From: DASUPK01 sp963774305
GTDB taxonomy: Bacteria; Actinomycetota; Thermoleophilia; Solirubrobacterales; 70-9
Length of the DNA: 64,000 bases
Direction: 5' to 3'
Assembly (NCBI GenBank): GCA_963774305.1
Contig: CAVZEM010000009.1
Span: 186,001-250,000, forward strand
The position numbers were made by a program, and so were the translations under genes. How positions within the stretch are numbered: the stretch's first letter is position 1; every line of letters starts with the position of its first letter. Positions 14,870 through 21,650 of the stretch are shown here, piece after piece. The notes beneath the pieces are model-generated. The model ran no database searches. It saw only the letters and a program-made list of their open reading frames with translations, and was not told the origin of the DNA.

Positions 14870-15994
14870 ATCGGCAGCTGGAGCGGCGGGCGCTACCTGC
14901 GCTTCGGCGAGGCGATCGAGCCCGAGCGGCTCGAGGCACTGCTGCGTCCCGGCGACGGCGTCGACACCGTCCTGACCGCCGACGTATACGGGCAGGGCGG
15001 GGCCGATGAGCTGCTCGGTCGTGCCCTGGAAGGTGTCGGCCGCGACGACTATTGCCTCGTCGGTGCGGTGGGCCACGACTTCTATGAGGGCGAGCGCGAC
15101 GGCCCGAAGGGCTTCCCGCGCTTCACCGACCCATCCCTGCGCGGCCCCGGCGAGTACGAGAGCTATCTGAGGTTGGCCGCCGAGCGGAGCCTCGAGCGAC
15201 TCGGGCAGGAGCGCTTCGACCTGCTGCTCCTGCACAACCCGGATCGCACCGGCTACGAGAGCGAGGAGGTCTGGAAGGGCATGGCGGCTCTTCGTGAGGC
15301 GGGGCTCGCCAATGGGATCGGCGTCGCCCCAGGGCCCGCCAACGGCTTCACCCTCGACCTCGTCCGCTGCCTCGAGCGCTTCGGGGACGCGATCGACTGG
15401 GCGATGATCATCCTCAACCCATTCGAGCCCTGGCCCGGCGAGCTCTGCCTCGAGGCGGCGGCTCGTCACGACGTCCGGGTGATCACGCGGGTGGTGGACT
15501 ACGGCGGGATCTTCTGGGACGACGTGACTCCCGAGACGAAGCTGCCGCAGGGCGACCACCGCTCGTTCCGTCCCGAGGGCTGGATCGCCGAGGGACGCGC
15601 GAAGCTCGACCGCCTGCGGCCGATCGCGGAGCACACCGGCCTCACGCCGATGCAGCTCGCCTGCCAGTGGAACCTCGCCCACGCAGCGGTCGAGTGCGTT
15701 GTGCCGACGCTGATCCAGGAGACGGGGGAGGGCGCTCGCCCGATCGAGGAGAAGCGCGCCGAGCTGGCGGGCCTCCCGGACGAGCAGCGATTGAGCGCCG
15801 GCCAGGTGGATGAGATCCGCTCGATCGGCGACAACGCCGGGTCCATGGCTCTCAAGGGCGCGACCCCGGACCACACCGGAGAGGAGCGGCCCGACCGCTG
15901 GCCGGTGAGCCCGGAGCTCGCGGAGGTCGCCGGCGAGTGGGGGATCGACCCCGAGCGGGATTTGCGGTATCTGGCGGCGGAGCCCGCCCGCTAA
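14870..15994 (+). CDS. aldo/keto reductase
   Basis: A TIM-barrel aldo/keto reductase. The segment TVLTADVYGQGGADELLGRAL carries the catalytic Asp and Tyr, with AVGHDF, FDLLLLHNPDR, GVAPGPANG, LACQWNLAHA and a long C-terminal part after it. The substrate is unknown. The first standard start in frame is the GTG at 15068, which would delete the Asp-Tyr segment. Homology-like sequence continues back to the clpC stop with no ATG, GTG or TTG in frame, even inside clpC. I place the start at ATC 14870 (CTG at 14897 is the alternative). It starts seven bases after the clpC stop and is probably co-transcribed. Confidence 0.75.
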   Translation: MGSWSGGRYLRFGEAIEPERLEALLRPGDGVDTVLTADVYGQGGADELLGRALEGVGRDDYCLVGAVGHDFYEGERDGPKGFPRFTDPSLRGPGEYESYLRLAAERSLERLGQERFDLLLLHNPDRTGYESEEVWKGMAALREAGLANGIGVAPGPANGFTLDLVRCLERFGDAIDWAMIILNPFEPWPGELCLEAAARHDVRVITRVVDYGGIFWDDVTPETKLPQGDHRSFRPEGWIAEGRAKLDRLRPIAEHTGLTPMQLACQWNLAHAAVECVVPTLIQETGEGARPIEEKRAELAGLPDEQRLSAGQVDEIRSIGDNAGSMALKGATPDHTGEERPDRWPVSPELAEVAGEWGIDPERDLRYLAAEPAR

Positions 15995-16034
15995 CCTCAC
16001 TCGAGGCGCTCAGGCGCCCGGGATCGATCGCAAC

Positions 16035-16478
16035 ATGACTGCTGTGCTGACAGCGATCAGGAGAGTCCTCGTCGGCACGGGCTCCACAGCGTTCACGCTC
16101 GTCGGCGCCCTGCTGATCGGCTTCGGCGTGCCGCTCTTCTGGATCTTCGTCGCGTCGAAGTTCTACGGCAAGACCGGCGCCGTGAACGGACCCGTCGCCG
16201 CCTTCATCGGCACCGGCATCCTCGTCTCCTACTACGGGCTGCTGCTGATCGCCTCGTACGTCCGCGCGCGAATCCTGAAGCGTCAGATGGGGCAGACGGT
16301 CCGTGGCCGGCGTGACCCGTGGAACCGCAGCATGCGCGACACCCCCTACAAGCCGGGCGAGCACCAGAGCGATCCTGTGGAGCGGCTCTTCGTCGCGACC
16401 GCCATCGTCTCGATGATCGCCTTCCTCGTCTGGTTCGCGTTCTTCGCCGGCGCGCCCTTCCCGAACTCGCCCGGCTAG
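16035..16478 (+). CDS. three-helix membrane protein
   Basis: A 147-residue integral membrane protein with hydrophobic segments near residues 17-40, 52-76 and 115-140. A basic cytoplasmic loop between the second and third (RARILKRQMGQTVRGRRDPWNRSMRD) sets the orientation. I recognise no named family and no catalytic motif. It starts with ATG 40 bases after the aldo/keto reductase and may end that operon. A GC-rich hairpin, GCCCGG(N10)CCGGGC at 16470-16491, covers its stop. Confidence 0.7.
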   Translation: MTAVLTAIRRVLVGTGSTAFTLVGALLIGFGVPLFWIFVASKFYGKTGAVNGPVAAFIGTGILVSYYGLLLIASYVRARILKRQMGQTVRGRRDPWNRSMRDTPYKPGEHQSDPVERLFVATAIVSMIAFLVWFAFFAGAPFPNSPG

Positions 16479-16491
16479 GCCGCTCCGGGCC
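16470..16491 (+). terminator. GC hairpin at the end of the membrane protein gene
   Basis: GCCCGG and CCGGGC are separated by ten bases across the stop codon. No T-tract follows, so termination is only possible, not established. Confidence 0.3.
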
Positions 16492-16534
16492 TCTCCCGCT
16501 TGCGGCGCGCGGCCAGGCGCTCCCCGCGGATGGC

Positions 16535-17557
16535 TCAGTGGGTCGGCTCGAGCTGGGCCTGGGGCTCGGCGCTGCCCACTGACCTGAAGTGCTCGCGCGG
16601 CCCGGTGCGCGAGCGCTTCGCCTCATACAGCGTGTTGTCGGCCCGGGCCAGGCAGGCGCTCAGGTCCTCGCCGCTCGCCCGCTTGATCATCCCGGCGCTC
16701 CAGGGGGCGGGCGAGACGAAGAGAAGCCGCTCGAAGAAGCGCGTGGCCTCCTCGTCGCTCGAGCCGACGAGGAGGACCAGGAACTCATCGCCGCCGAGCC
16801 GCGCGAAGATGTCACCCGGCTGGAGCTCCTCGCTCCAGGTCCGCGTCATCTGAACGAGCAGGCGGTCGCCGGCAGCGTGCCCGTCGCGGTCATTCACCAA
16901 CTTGAAATCGTCGAGGTCGACCAGCCCGATCGTGAGAGGAATACCGGTGCGATCGGCCAGGGCGAAGGCCCGCTCCGCGGCGGGCGCCAGGCCCTTGCGG
17001 TTGAGCAGCCCGGTCAGCGAGTCGGTATGTGCCTCGTGGCGGAGGCGCGAGCTCTGGCGGCCGATCGTCTCCGTAGCGACGATGAGCGAAGCGGTCATGA
17101 AGATCCAGGCGTCGACGGGCACGTGCTGAGAGCTCGCCAGGAGGGCCACCCCGAACGCGACCACGATCAGCGCCGTATGGGCGCGGGCAGCGGGCCGCGA
17201 GAAGAAGAAGGCTGCGTAGACGCCCATCCACATGTAGTCGCAGGCCGTGACGATCATTCCGACCCCGGTCGCCGACCGCGCGATCAGAACGGAGATCAGC
17301 GCGGTTCCGCCCGCCACGGCCAGGTGGAGAAACCAATGCGGGAGCCTGCTGCCCTGCCACCAGAGCAGCACCGAGACGGCGAGGGCCACCACTCCGACGA
17401 GGCGGAGCAGATCGACGGGCGCGGCCGGGCTGGCCGGGAACACCGACGCGAACAGCCCACTCAGGCCTCCGGCGAGCGTGATCAGGGCAAGCGCACGCAC
17501 CGCGGGCGGGAGCCCGTCGCGCTTCCATGCGCCAGCCAGCCAGCCCCTTGAAGCCAT
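16535..17557 (-). CDS. membrane-bound GGDEF diguanylate cyclase
   Basis: A 340-residue protein with about six membrane helices in the first 170 residues, then a GGDEF domain (TDSLTGLLNRKGL, then FARLGGDEFLVLL). It should make cyclic di-GMP from GTP. The inhibitory RxxD site five residues before GGDEF reads QPGD, so product inhibition may be lost. The helices could sense a membrane or small-molecule signal; no MHYT or MASE motif is certain. The ATG at 17557 precedes the first helix; a further in-frame ATG at 17644 would add an unlikely Gln/Asn-rich stretch. It is divergent from radA. Confidence 0.85.
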   Translation of the reverse strand: MASRGWLAGAWKRDGLPPAVRALALITLAGGLSGLFASVFPASPAAPVDLLRLVGVVALAVSVLLWWQGSRLPHWFLHLAVAGGTALISVLIARSATGVGMIVTACDYMWMGVYAAFFFSRPAARAHTALIVVAFGVALLASSQHVPVDAWIFMTASLIVATETIGRQSSRLRHEAHTDSLTGLLNRKGLAPAAERAFALADRTGIPLTIGLVDLDDFKLVNDRDGHAAGDRLLVQMTRTWSEELQPGDIFARLGGDEFLVLLVGSSDEEATRFFERLLFVSPAPWSAGMIKRASGEDLSACLARADNTLYEAKRSRTGPREHFRSVGSAEPQAQLEPTH

Positions 17558-17622
17558 GCCTGTCCATCGGCGAATCCGGCCCGATTCTTGACCGTTATTT
17601 TGCCTCGCGGCTTTCGTGCCAA

Positions 17623-17641
17623 ATGACGCGGGAGGCGTCAT
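17623..17641. promoter_or_regulatory. inverted repeat upstream of radA
   Basis: ATGACGC-GGGAG-GCGTCAT is a perfect 7-bp dyad 22 bases before radA, in the gap shared with the diguanylate cyclase. It is a good size for a dimeric regulator. A TAGCCT at 17652-17657, six bases before the radA ATG, fits a leaderless promoter just after it. Confidence 0.45.
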
Positions 17642-17663
17642 CACCCATCCCTAGCCTGGGTGG

Positions 17664-19040
17664 ATGGCCGCGAAGGGCTCCCAATACCGCTGTTCGGGGT
17701 GCGGGCACGCCGCCCTCACCTGGACGGGGCAGTGCTCGGGCTGCGGCGCCTGGAACACGCTCGAGGAGGCGAGCGGCTCGGCCGTGCGCTCGAGTCGCGG
17801 TGGCCGGGCGAACCGGGGCGGTGCTCCCAAGCCGGTGCCGCTCCGTGAGGTGAAGGCCGAGCGCTCCGCGCGACTCGGCACCGGGATCGCGGAGCTCGAC
17901 CGCGTCCTCGGCGGTGGCCTCGTGCCCGGGTCCCTCGTGCTGCTCGGCGGCGCGCCGGGGATCGGCAAGAGCACCCTGGCCGGGATGGCGCTCGCCAATA
18001 TCGCCGGTGCCGGCAACGACGTCCTCTACGTCTCGGGCGAGGAATCGGCGGCGCAGGTCCGGCGGCGGGCAGAGCGCCTTGGTGAGGCGGCCCTGTCCGT
18101 GCCGATGCTCGCCGAGCCGTCGCTCGAGTCCGTGCTGGCGGCCCTCGAGGCCGAGCGCCCGGCCGCCTGTGTGATCGACTCCGTGCAGACGCTGGCGATT
18201 CCCGATTCCGCGCCGGGCAGCGTCGGGGCGATCCGGGAGGCGACCTCGGCCCTGCTCGAGACGGCGAAGCGCCTCGACGTCACCCTGATCCTGATCGGTC
18301 ACGTGACCAAGGAGGGTTCCCTGGCCGGCCCGCGTGCCCTGGAACACCTGGTCGACTGCGTGCTCCACTTCGAGGGCGAGCGCGAACGAACCTTCCGGAC
18401 CCTGCGCGCGCTCAAGAACCGCTTCGGCGCGACGAGCGAGGTCGGAGTCTTCGAGATGAAGCAGGGCGGACTGGTGGAGGTGCTCGATCCATCCGCGCGC
18501 TTCGTCGGCGAGGCGCGGCCTGCGCCCGGCTCGGTCGTCCTCTGCGCGATGGAGGGAACGCGGCCGCTTCTCGTCGAGGTCCAGGCCCTCGTCGCCCCGA
18601 CGGAGATCGTCCCGCCGCGCCGCACGGCAACGGGCGTCGACCGCAACCGACTGGCCCTGGTCCTCGCGGTCCTCACCCGCCACGCCGGCGTCTCGCTCTC
18701 GGCGGCGGACGTCTTCGTCAACGTCGCCGGAGGAGTCCGCATCGACGAACCGGGTGCCGACCTGGCGATCGCGATGGCCGTCGCGTCGGCCCACTCGGGC
18801 CGAGCCCTGGAGACCGACGGCAAGCCCCTCGCCTGCTTCGGAGAGATCGGCCTGACCGGAGAGATCCGCTACGTGGCCCACGCCGACCGCCGAGTGGCAG
18901 AGGCCCAGAAATTCGGGCTGGGAAACGTGCTTGGCCCACCACCAGCCGACGAGCCGATCCCGGGCCTATCCCCGGTGGGCAGCGTCAAAGCCGCCCTGTC
19001 GAATCGTCCAGCCGGCGCGCCACTGCGGCGAGCGGCGTAG
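17664..19040 (+). CDS. radA: DNA repair protein RadA
   Basis: RadA (Sms) is a RecA-like ATPase that drives branch migration in recombination. The 458-residue protein has an N-terminal C4 zinc finger (C10, C13, C24, C27 in CSGCGHAALTWTGQCSGCGAWN). Walker A GGAPGIGKST lies near residue 95, the RadA-specific KNRFG motif near 251, and a Lon-like C-terminal domain runs from about residue 290. All key parts are present. radA directly before disA is the arrangement of Bacillus and many actinobacteria. The ATG follows TAGCCT by six bases. Confidence 0.96.
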   Translation: MAAKGSQYRCSGCGHAALTWTGQCSGCGAWNTLEEASGSAVRSSRGGRANRGGAPKPVPLREVKAERSARLGTGIAELDRVLGGGLVPGSLVLLGGAPGIGKSTLAGMALANIAGAGNDVLYVSGEESAAQVRRRAERLGEAALSVPMLAEPSLESVLAALEAERPAACVIDSVQTLAIPDSAPGSVGAIREATSALLETAKRLDVTLILIGHVTKEGSLAGPRALEHLVDCVLHFEGERERTFRTLRALKNRFGATSEVGVFEMKQGGLVEVLDPSARFVGEARPAPGSVVLCAMEGTRPLLVEVQALVAPTEIVPPRRTATGVDRNRLALVLAVLTRHAGVSLSAADVFVNVAGGVRIDEPGADLAIAMAVASAHSGRALETDGKPLACFGEIGLTGEIRYVAHADRRVAEAQKFGLGNVLGPPPADEPIPGLSPVGSVKAALSNRPAGAPLRRAA

Positions 19041-19049
19041 GCGCTCCTC

Positions 19050-19129
19050 GGCGGGTGGCGCCGTAGGAGGGGCCCACGGGCGCGATTACTGGGCGCCCGT
19101 GGGAGGTTCCTACGGCGACAGGACCCGCC
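19050..19129. repeat. 80-bp nested palindromic repeat, copy 2
   Basis: This is a near-perfect nested palindrome: GGCGGGT/ACCCGCC outside, GCCGTAGGA/TCCTACGGC in the middle, CCCACGGGCGC/GCGCCCGTGGG inside, around GATTACTG. It is inverted relative to the copy at 455-534 and about 92% identical to it. It fills much of the radA-disA gap and starts ten bases after the radA stop. Confidence 0.85.
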
Positions 19130-19164
19130 CCGACAGCAATGTCCTGCTGCCCTTGACAAGTCGT

Positions 19165-19187
19165 AATCCGACCCCTCCACACGGATT
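19165..19187. promoter_or_regulatory. dyad upstream of disA
   Basis: AATCCG and CGGATT are separated by 11 bases. They follow a consensus-like -35 TTGACA at 19153-19158 whose -10 is not obvious. It may be an operator for disA. Confidence 0.3.
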
Positions 19188-19232
19188 TCCCCGCAAAGCA
19201 AGGCTCTTCTGTTTCTGCTTCCATCAGACGCG

Positions 19233-20348
19233 ATGGCGTCTTCGCTTCCCGGCGACGATCTACAGGAGTTGGAGGCGCGACAGGATCCGCGACTTCTCCG
19301 TGCTCTGGACATCGTTGCCCCCGGTACCGCCCTGCGGGAGGGGATCGACAACATCGTCCACTCGCGCACCGGTGGGCTGATCGTCATCGGAGACCCGGAG
19401 GAGGTTTCCTTTCTCTTTTCGGGGGGCATCAACCTCGACATCGACTACACCCCGGCGCTGCTCTATCAGGTGGCGAAAATGGACGGGGCGATCGTCCTGA
19501 ACGAGCAGGCGACCAACATCGTCTGCGCCAACGTCCAGCTGATGCCCGACCCGACGATCCTCTCGTCGGAGACCGGGACCCGCCACCGGACCGCGGAGCG
19601 CGTCTCGAAACAGACCGATGCGCTGGTGGTCGCGATCTCCGAGCGCCGCGACGTCGTCTCGCTCTACCTGGGCGGGATGAAGTACATCCTCCAGGACATC
19701 CCCGCCGTGCTGGCCAAGGCCAACCAGGGGCTCGCCACCCTCGACAAGTACCGGGCCCGGCTCGATTCGGTCTCGACCAGGCTGACCTGGCTCGAATTCG
19801 AGGGCGGCACGGTCCTCTACGACGTCCTCTCGGTGCTCCAGCGAGCTGAGCTCGTCACCCGGATGGCGGTCGAGGTCGAGCGCTACATCGTGGAGCTCGG
19901 CACCGAGGGCCGGCTGATCGAGATGCAGCTCGAGGAGACCATGGTCGGGGTCGCGGCCGACAAGCAGGCGCTGATTCGCGACTACTCGGTCGAGGACACC
20001 GAGGAGAACCTCTCGACCACGACCGCCGCGATCGCGCGCATGCCCCATCAGGACCTGCTCGATTTCGGCCGGCTCGCCGAGCTGCTCGGTTACGAGCGCA
20101 AGGTCTCCACCCTCGACTTCCCGGTATCCCCCCGCGGCTATCGCGTCCTTGGACGAATCCCGCGCCTGCCGAAGCTGGTGGTGCAGCGGATCATCCAGGA
20201 GTTCGGCGGCCTCGAGGAGGTCCTTGCCGCCAGCGACGACGACCTCGAGGCAGTCGAGGGCGTCGGCGTCGGGCGCGCGAAGGACATCCGCGAGGGCCTG
20301 CGCAGGCTTCAGGAGGTCGACCCGGTCGACCGCTACTTACAGAGTTGA
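19233..20348 (+). CDS. disA: diadenylate cyclase DisA
   Basis: DisA scans DNA and makes the second messenger c-di-AMP from two ATP. The 371-residue protein has the DAC domain with DGA (D84-G85-A86 in KMDGAIVLN) and RHR (R117-H118-R119 in GTRHRTAER). A long helical linker and a C-terminal HhH DNA-binding domain follow (EEVLAASDDDLEAVEGVGVGRAKDIREGL). All catalytic residues are present. The partner RadA is encoded just upstream, and the K+ transporter Kup, a type of protein controlled by c-di-AMP in other bacteria, lies 1.3 kb downstream. The start is the ATG at 19233. Confidence 0.96.
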   Translation: MASSLPGDDLQELEARQDPRLLRALDIVAPGTALREGIDNIVHSRTGGLIVIGDPEEVSFLFSGGINLDIDYTPALLYQVAKMDGAIVLNEQATNIVCANVQLMPDPTILSSETGTRHRTAERVSKQTDALVVAISERRDVVSLYLGGMKYILQDIPAVLAKANQGLATLDKYRARLDSVSTRLTWLEFEGGTVLYDVLSVLQRAELVTRMAVEVERYIVELGTEGRLIEMQLEETMVGVAADKQALIRDYSVEDTEENLSTTTAAIARMPHQDLLDFGRLAELLGYERKVSTLDFPVSPRGYRVLGRIPRLPKLVVQRIIQEFGGLEEVLAASDDDLEAVEGVGVGRAKDIREGLRRLQEVDPVDRYLQS

Positions 20349-20366
20349 CGGCCCCGTCAGGCCGTC
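20347..20366 (+). promoter_or_regulatory. hairpin between disA and carD
   Basis: GACGGCC-CCGTCA-GGCCGTC is a perfect 7-bp stem with a 6-base loop. It starts in the disA stop codon and ends six bases before the carD Shine-Dalgarno AAAGGAGA (20373-20380). It could reduce read-through or protect a processed carD message. Confidence 0.5.
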
Positions 20367-20385
20367 TCGACGAAAGGAGAGACCA

Positions 20386-20967
20386 ATTCCAGAGCTAACA
20401 GAGGTGGTAGTAGACGAGGAGTCGGTTGCCGACCTCGAACTCGAAGCGCCAGTGAATATTCACTTTGAGGTCGGCGACAACGTCGTGTACCCGCACCACG
20501 GGGCAGGAGTCGTCCTGAAGAAGGAATCGAAGGACATGATGGGAGAGAAGCGGGACTACCTGACCATCAACATCCTCCACAACAACATGACCGTGATGGT
20601 CCCCTGCGAGAACGCCGGACGCGCCGGACTGAGGCGCGTGATCGACGAGGAGCAGGTCAAGAAGGTGATCGGAGTCCTGACAGACGACGTCTCCGAGATG
20701 CCGAAGAATTGGAACCGCCGGTTCAAGCACAACCGCGAGAAGATCAAGACGGGCGACGTCTATGAGCTCGCTGAGGTGGTTCGCAACCTCGCCATTCGGG
20801 AGTGGGAGAAGGGACTCTCGACCGGCGAGAAGCAGATGTACACGCGTGCCAAGAAGATCCTCGCGTCGGAGTTCATGTACGCCCTCGACAAGGACGAGGA
20901 CGGCGCGGAGACCTACTTGGACGAGCTGCTGGAGGAGCGCTTCGGCGCCGCAAAGGCGACCGCCTAG
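20386..20967 (+). CDS. carD: CarD-family RNA polymerase-binding regulator
   Basis: CarD binds the RNA polymerase beta subunit and stabilises open promoter complexes. The protein has the RID/Tudor-like domain (FEVGDNVVYPHHGAGVVLKKE, then YLTINILHNNMTVMVPCENAGRAGLRRV) and the C-terminal helical DNA-binding domain. The best ribosome binding site, AAAGGAGA, stands five bases before an ATT at 20386 that opens the frame as PELTEVVVDEE. This gives 193 residues with an acidic N-terminal extension. The in-frame GTGs at 20404 and 20452 lack a well-placed site, though 20452 would give a CarD of classic shape. I favour the ATT. Confidence 0.88.
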   Translation: MPELTEVVVDEESVADLELEAPVNIHFEVGDNVVYPHHGAGVVLKKESKDMMGEKRDYLTINILHNNMTVMVPCENAGRAGLRRVIDEEQVKKVIGVLTDDVSEMPKNWNRRFKHNREKIKTGDVYELAEVVRNLAIREWEKGLSTGEKQMYTRAKKILASEFMYALDKDEDGAETYLDELLEERFGAAKATA

Positions 20968-20992
20968 CCAGGCGCGTCCCTCCGCATCGGCC

Positions 20993-21640
20993 GTGATCGC
21001 GGCCGCCGGCTCCGGGCAGAGGCTCGGGGCCGGTGGCCCGAAGGCCTTCGTGGAGCTCGCCGGGCGGCCGATGCTCGAGTGGTCGCTCGACGCGTTCCGC
21101 ACGGCGAGCACGATCGCCGAGATCGTCGTGGCCGCACCGCCGGGTCAGGACGACGCGGTGGCCGAGCAGGGCGTTCTCGCCGTTGCCGGAGGCGAGCATC
21201 GCTCCGAGTCGGTCGCGAACGCCCTCGCGCTCTGCGGGGAAGGCATCGTCGTGGTGCATGACGCGGCGCGGCCGCTGGTCACGCCCGGCCTGATCGACGC
21301 CATGGTCGAGGAGCTGGCCGGCGAGGAGGATGCGGCGGGCGTGATCGCGGCCACGCCGGTCACCGACACGATCAAGCAGGTGGGCAACGAGGGCCAGGTG
21401 GACCGGACGCTCGACCGCTCCGGTTTGTGGGCGGTGCAGACGCCACAGGCCTTCCGGGCGGACGCGCTCCGCGAGGCACTCGCCGATCCGGACTCGTTGC
21501 CGGCCGCCAGCGACGACGCGATGCTGGTGGAGCGCCATGGTGGCCGCGTGGTGGTCCATTCGACGTCCGCGGAGAACATCAAGGTGACGACGCCGTTCGA
21601 CCTCAGGGTCGCCGAGCTCTTGCTCCGCGAGCGAGCGTAG
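20993..21640 (+). CDS. ispD: 2-C-methyl-D-erythritol 4-phosphate cytidylyltransferase
   Basis: IspD joins CTP with MEP in the non-mevalonate isoprenoid pathway. The 215-residue protein has the nucleotide loop IAAAGSGQRLGAGGPKAF, DAVAEQGV, VVVHDAARPLVTP, ATPVTDTIKQV, RSGLWAVQTPQAF and the C-terminal ENIKVTTPFDL. The GTG at 20993 removes only a residue or two of the usual first strand and is the only standard start available after the carD stop. It lies 26 bases after carD. ispF, fused to ispD in some bacteria, is 2.9 kb downstream here, with kup and a PHP gene inserted. Confidence 0.94.
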   Translation: MIAAAGSGQRLGAGGPKAFVELAGRPMLEWSLDAFRTASTIAEIVVAAPPGQDDAVAEQGVLAVAGGEHRSESVANALALCGEGIVVVHDAARPLVTPGLIDAMVEELAGEEDAAGVIAATPVTDTIKQVGNEGQVDRTLDRSGLWAVQTPQAFRADALREALADPDSLPAASDDAMLVERHGGRVVVHSTSAENIKVTTPFDLRVAELLLRERA

Positions 21641-21650
21641 GGTCCGGGAA

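Noticed and set aside
19153..19182. Sigma-A promoter for disA at TTGACA
   Set aside because: The -35 is perfect, but no acceptable -10 is found 16-18 bases downstream, so it is not listed as a promoter.
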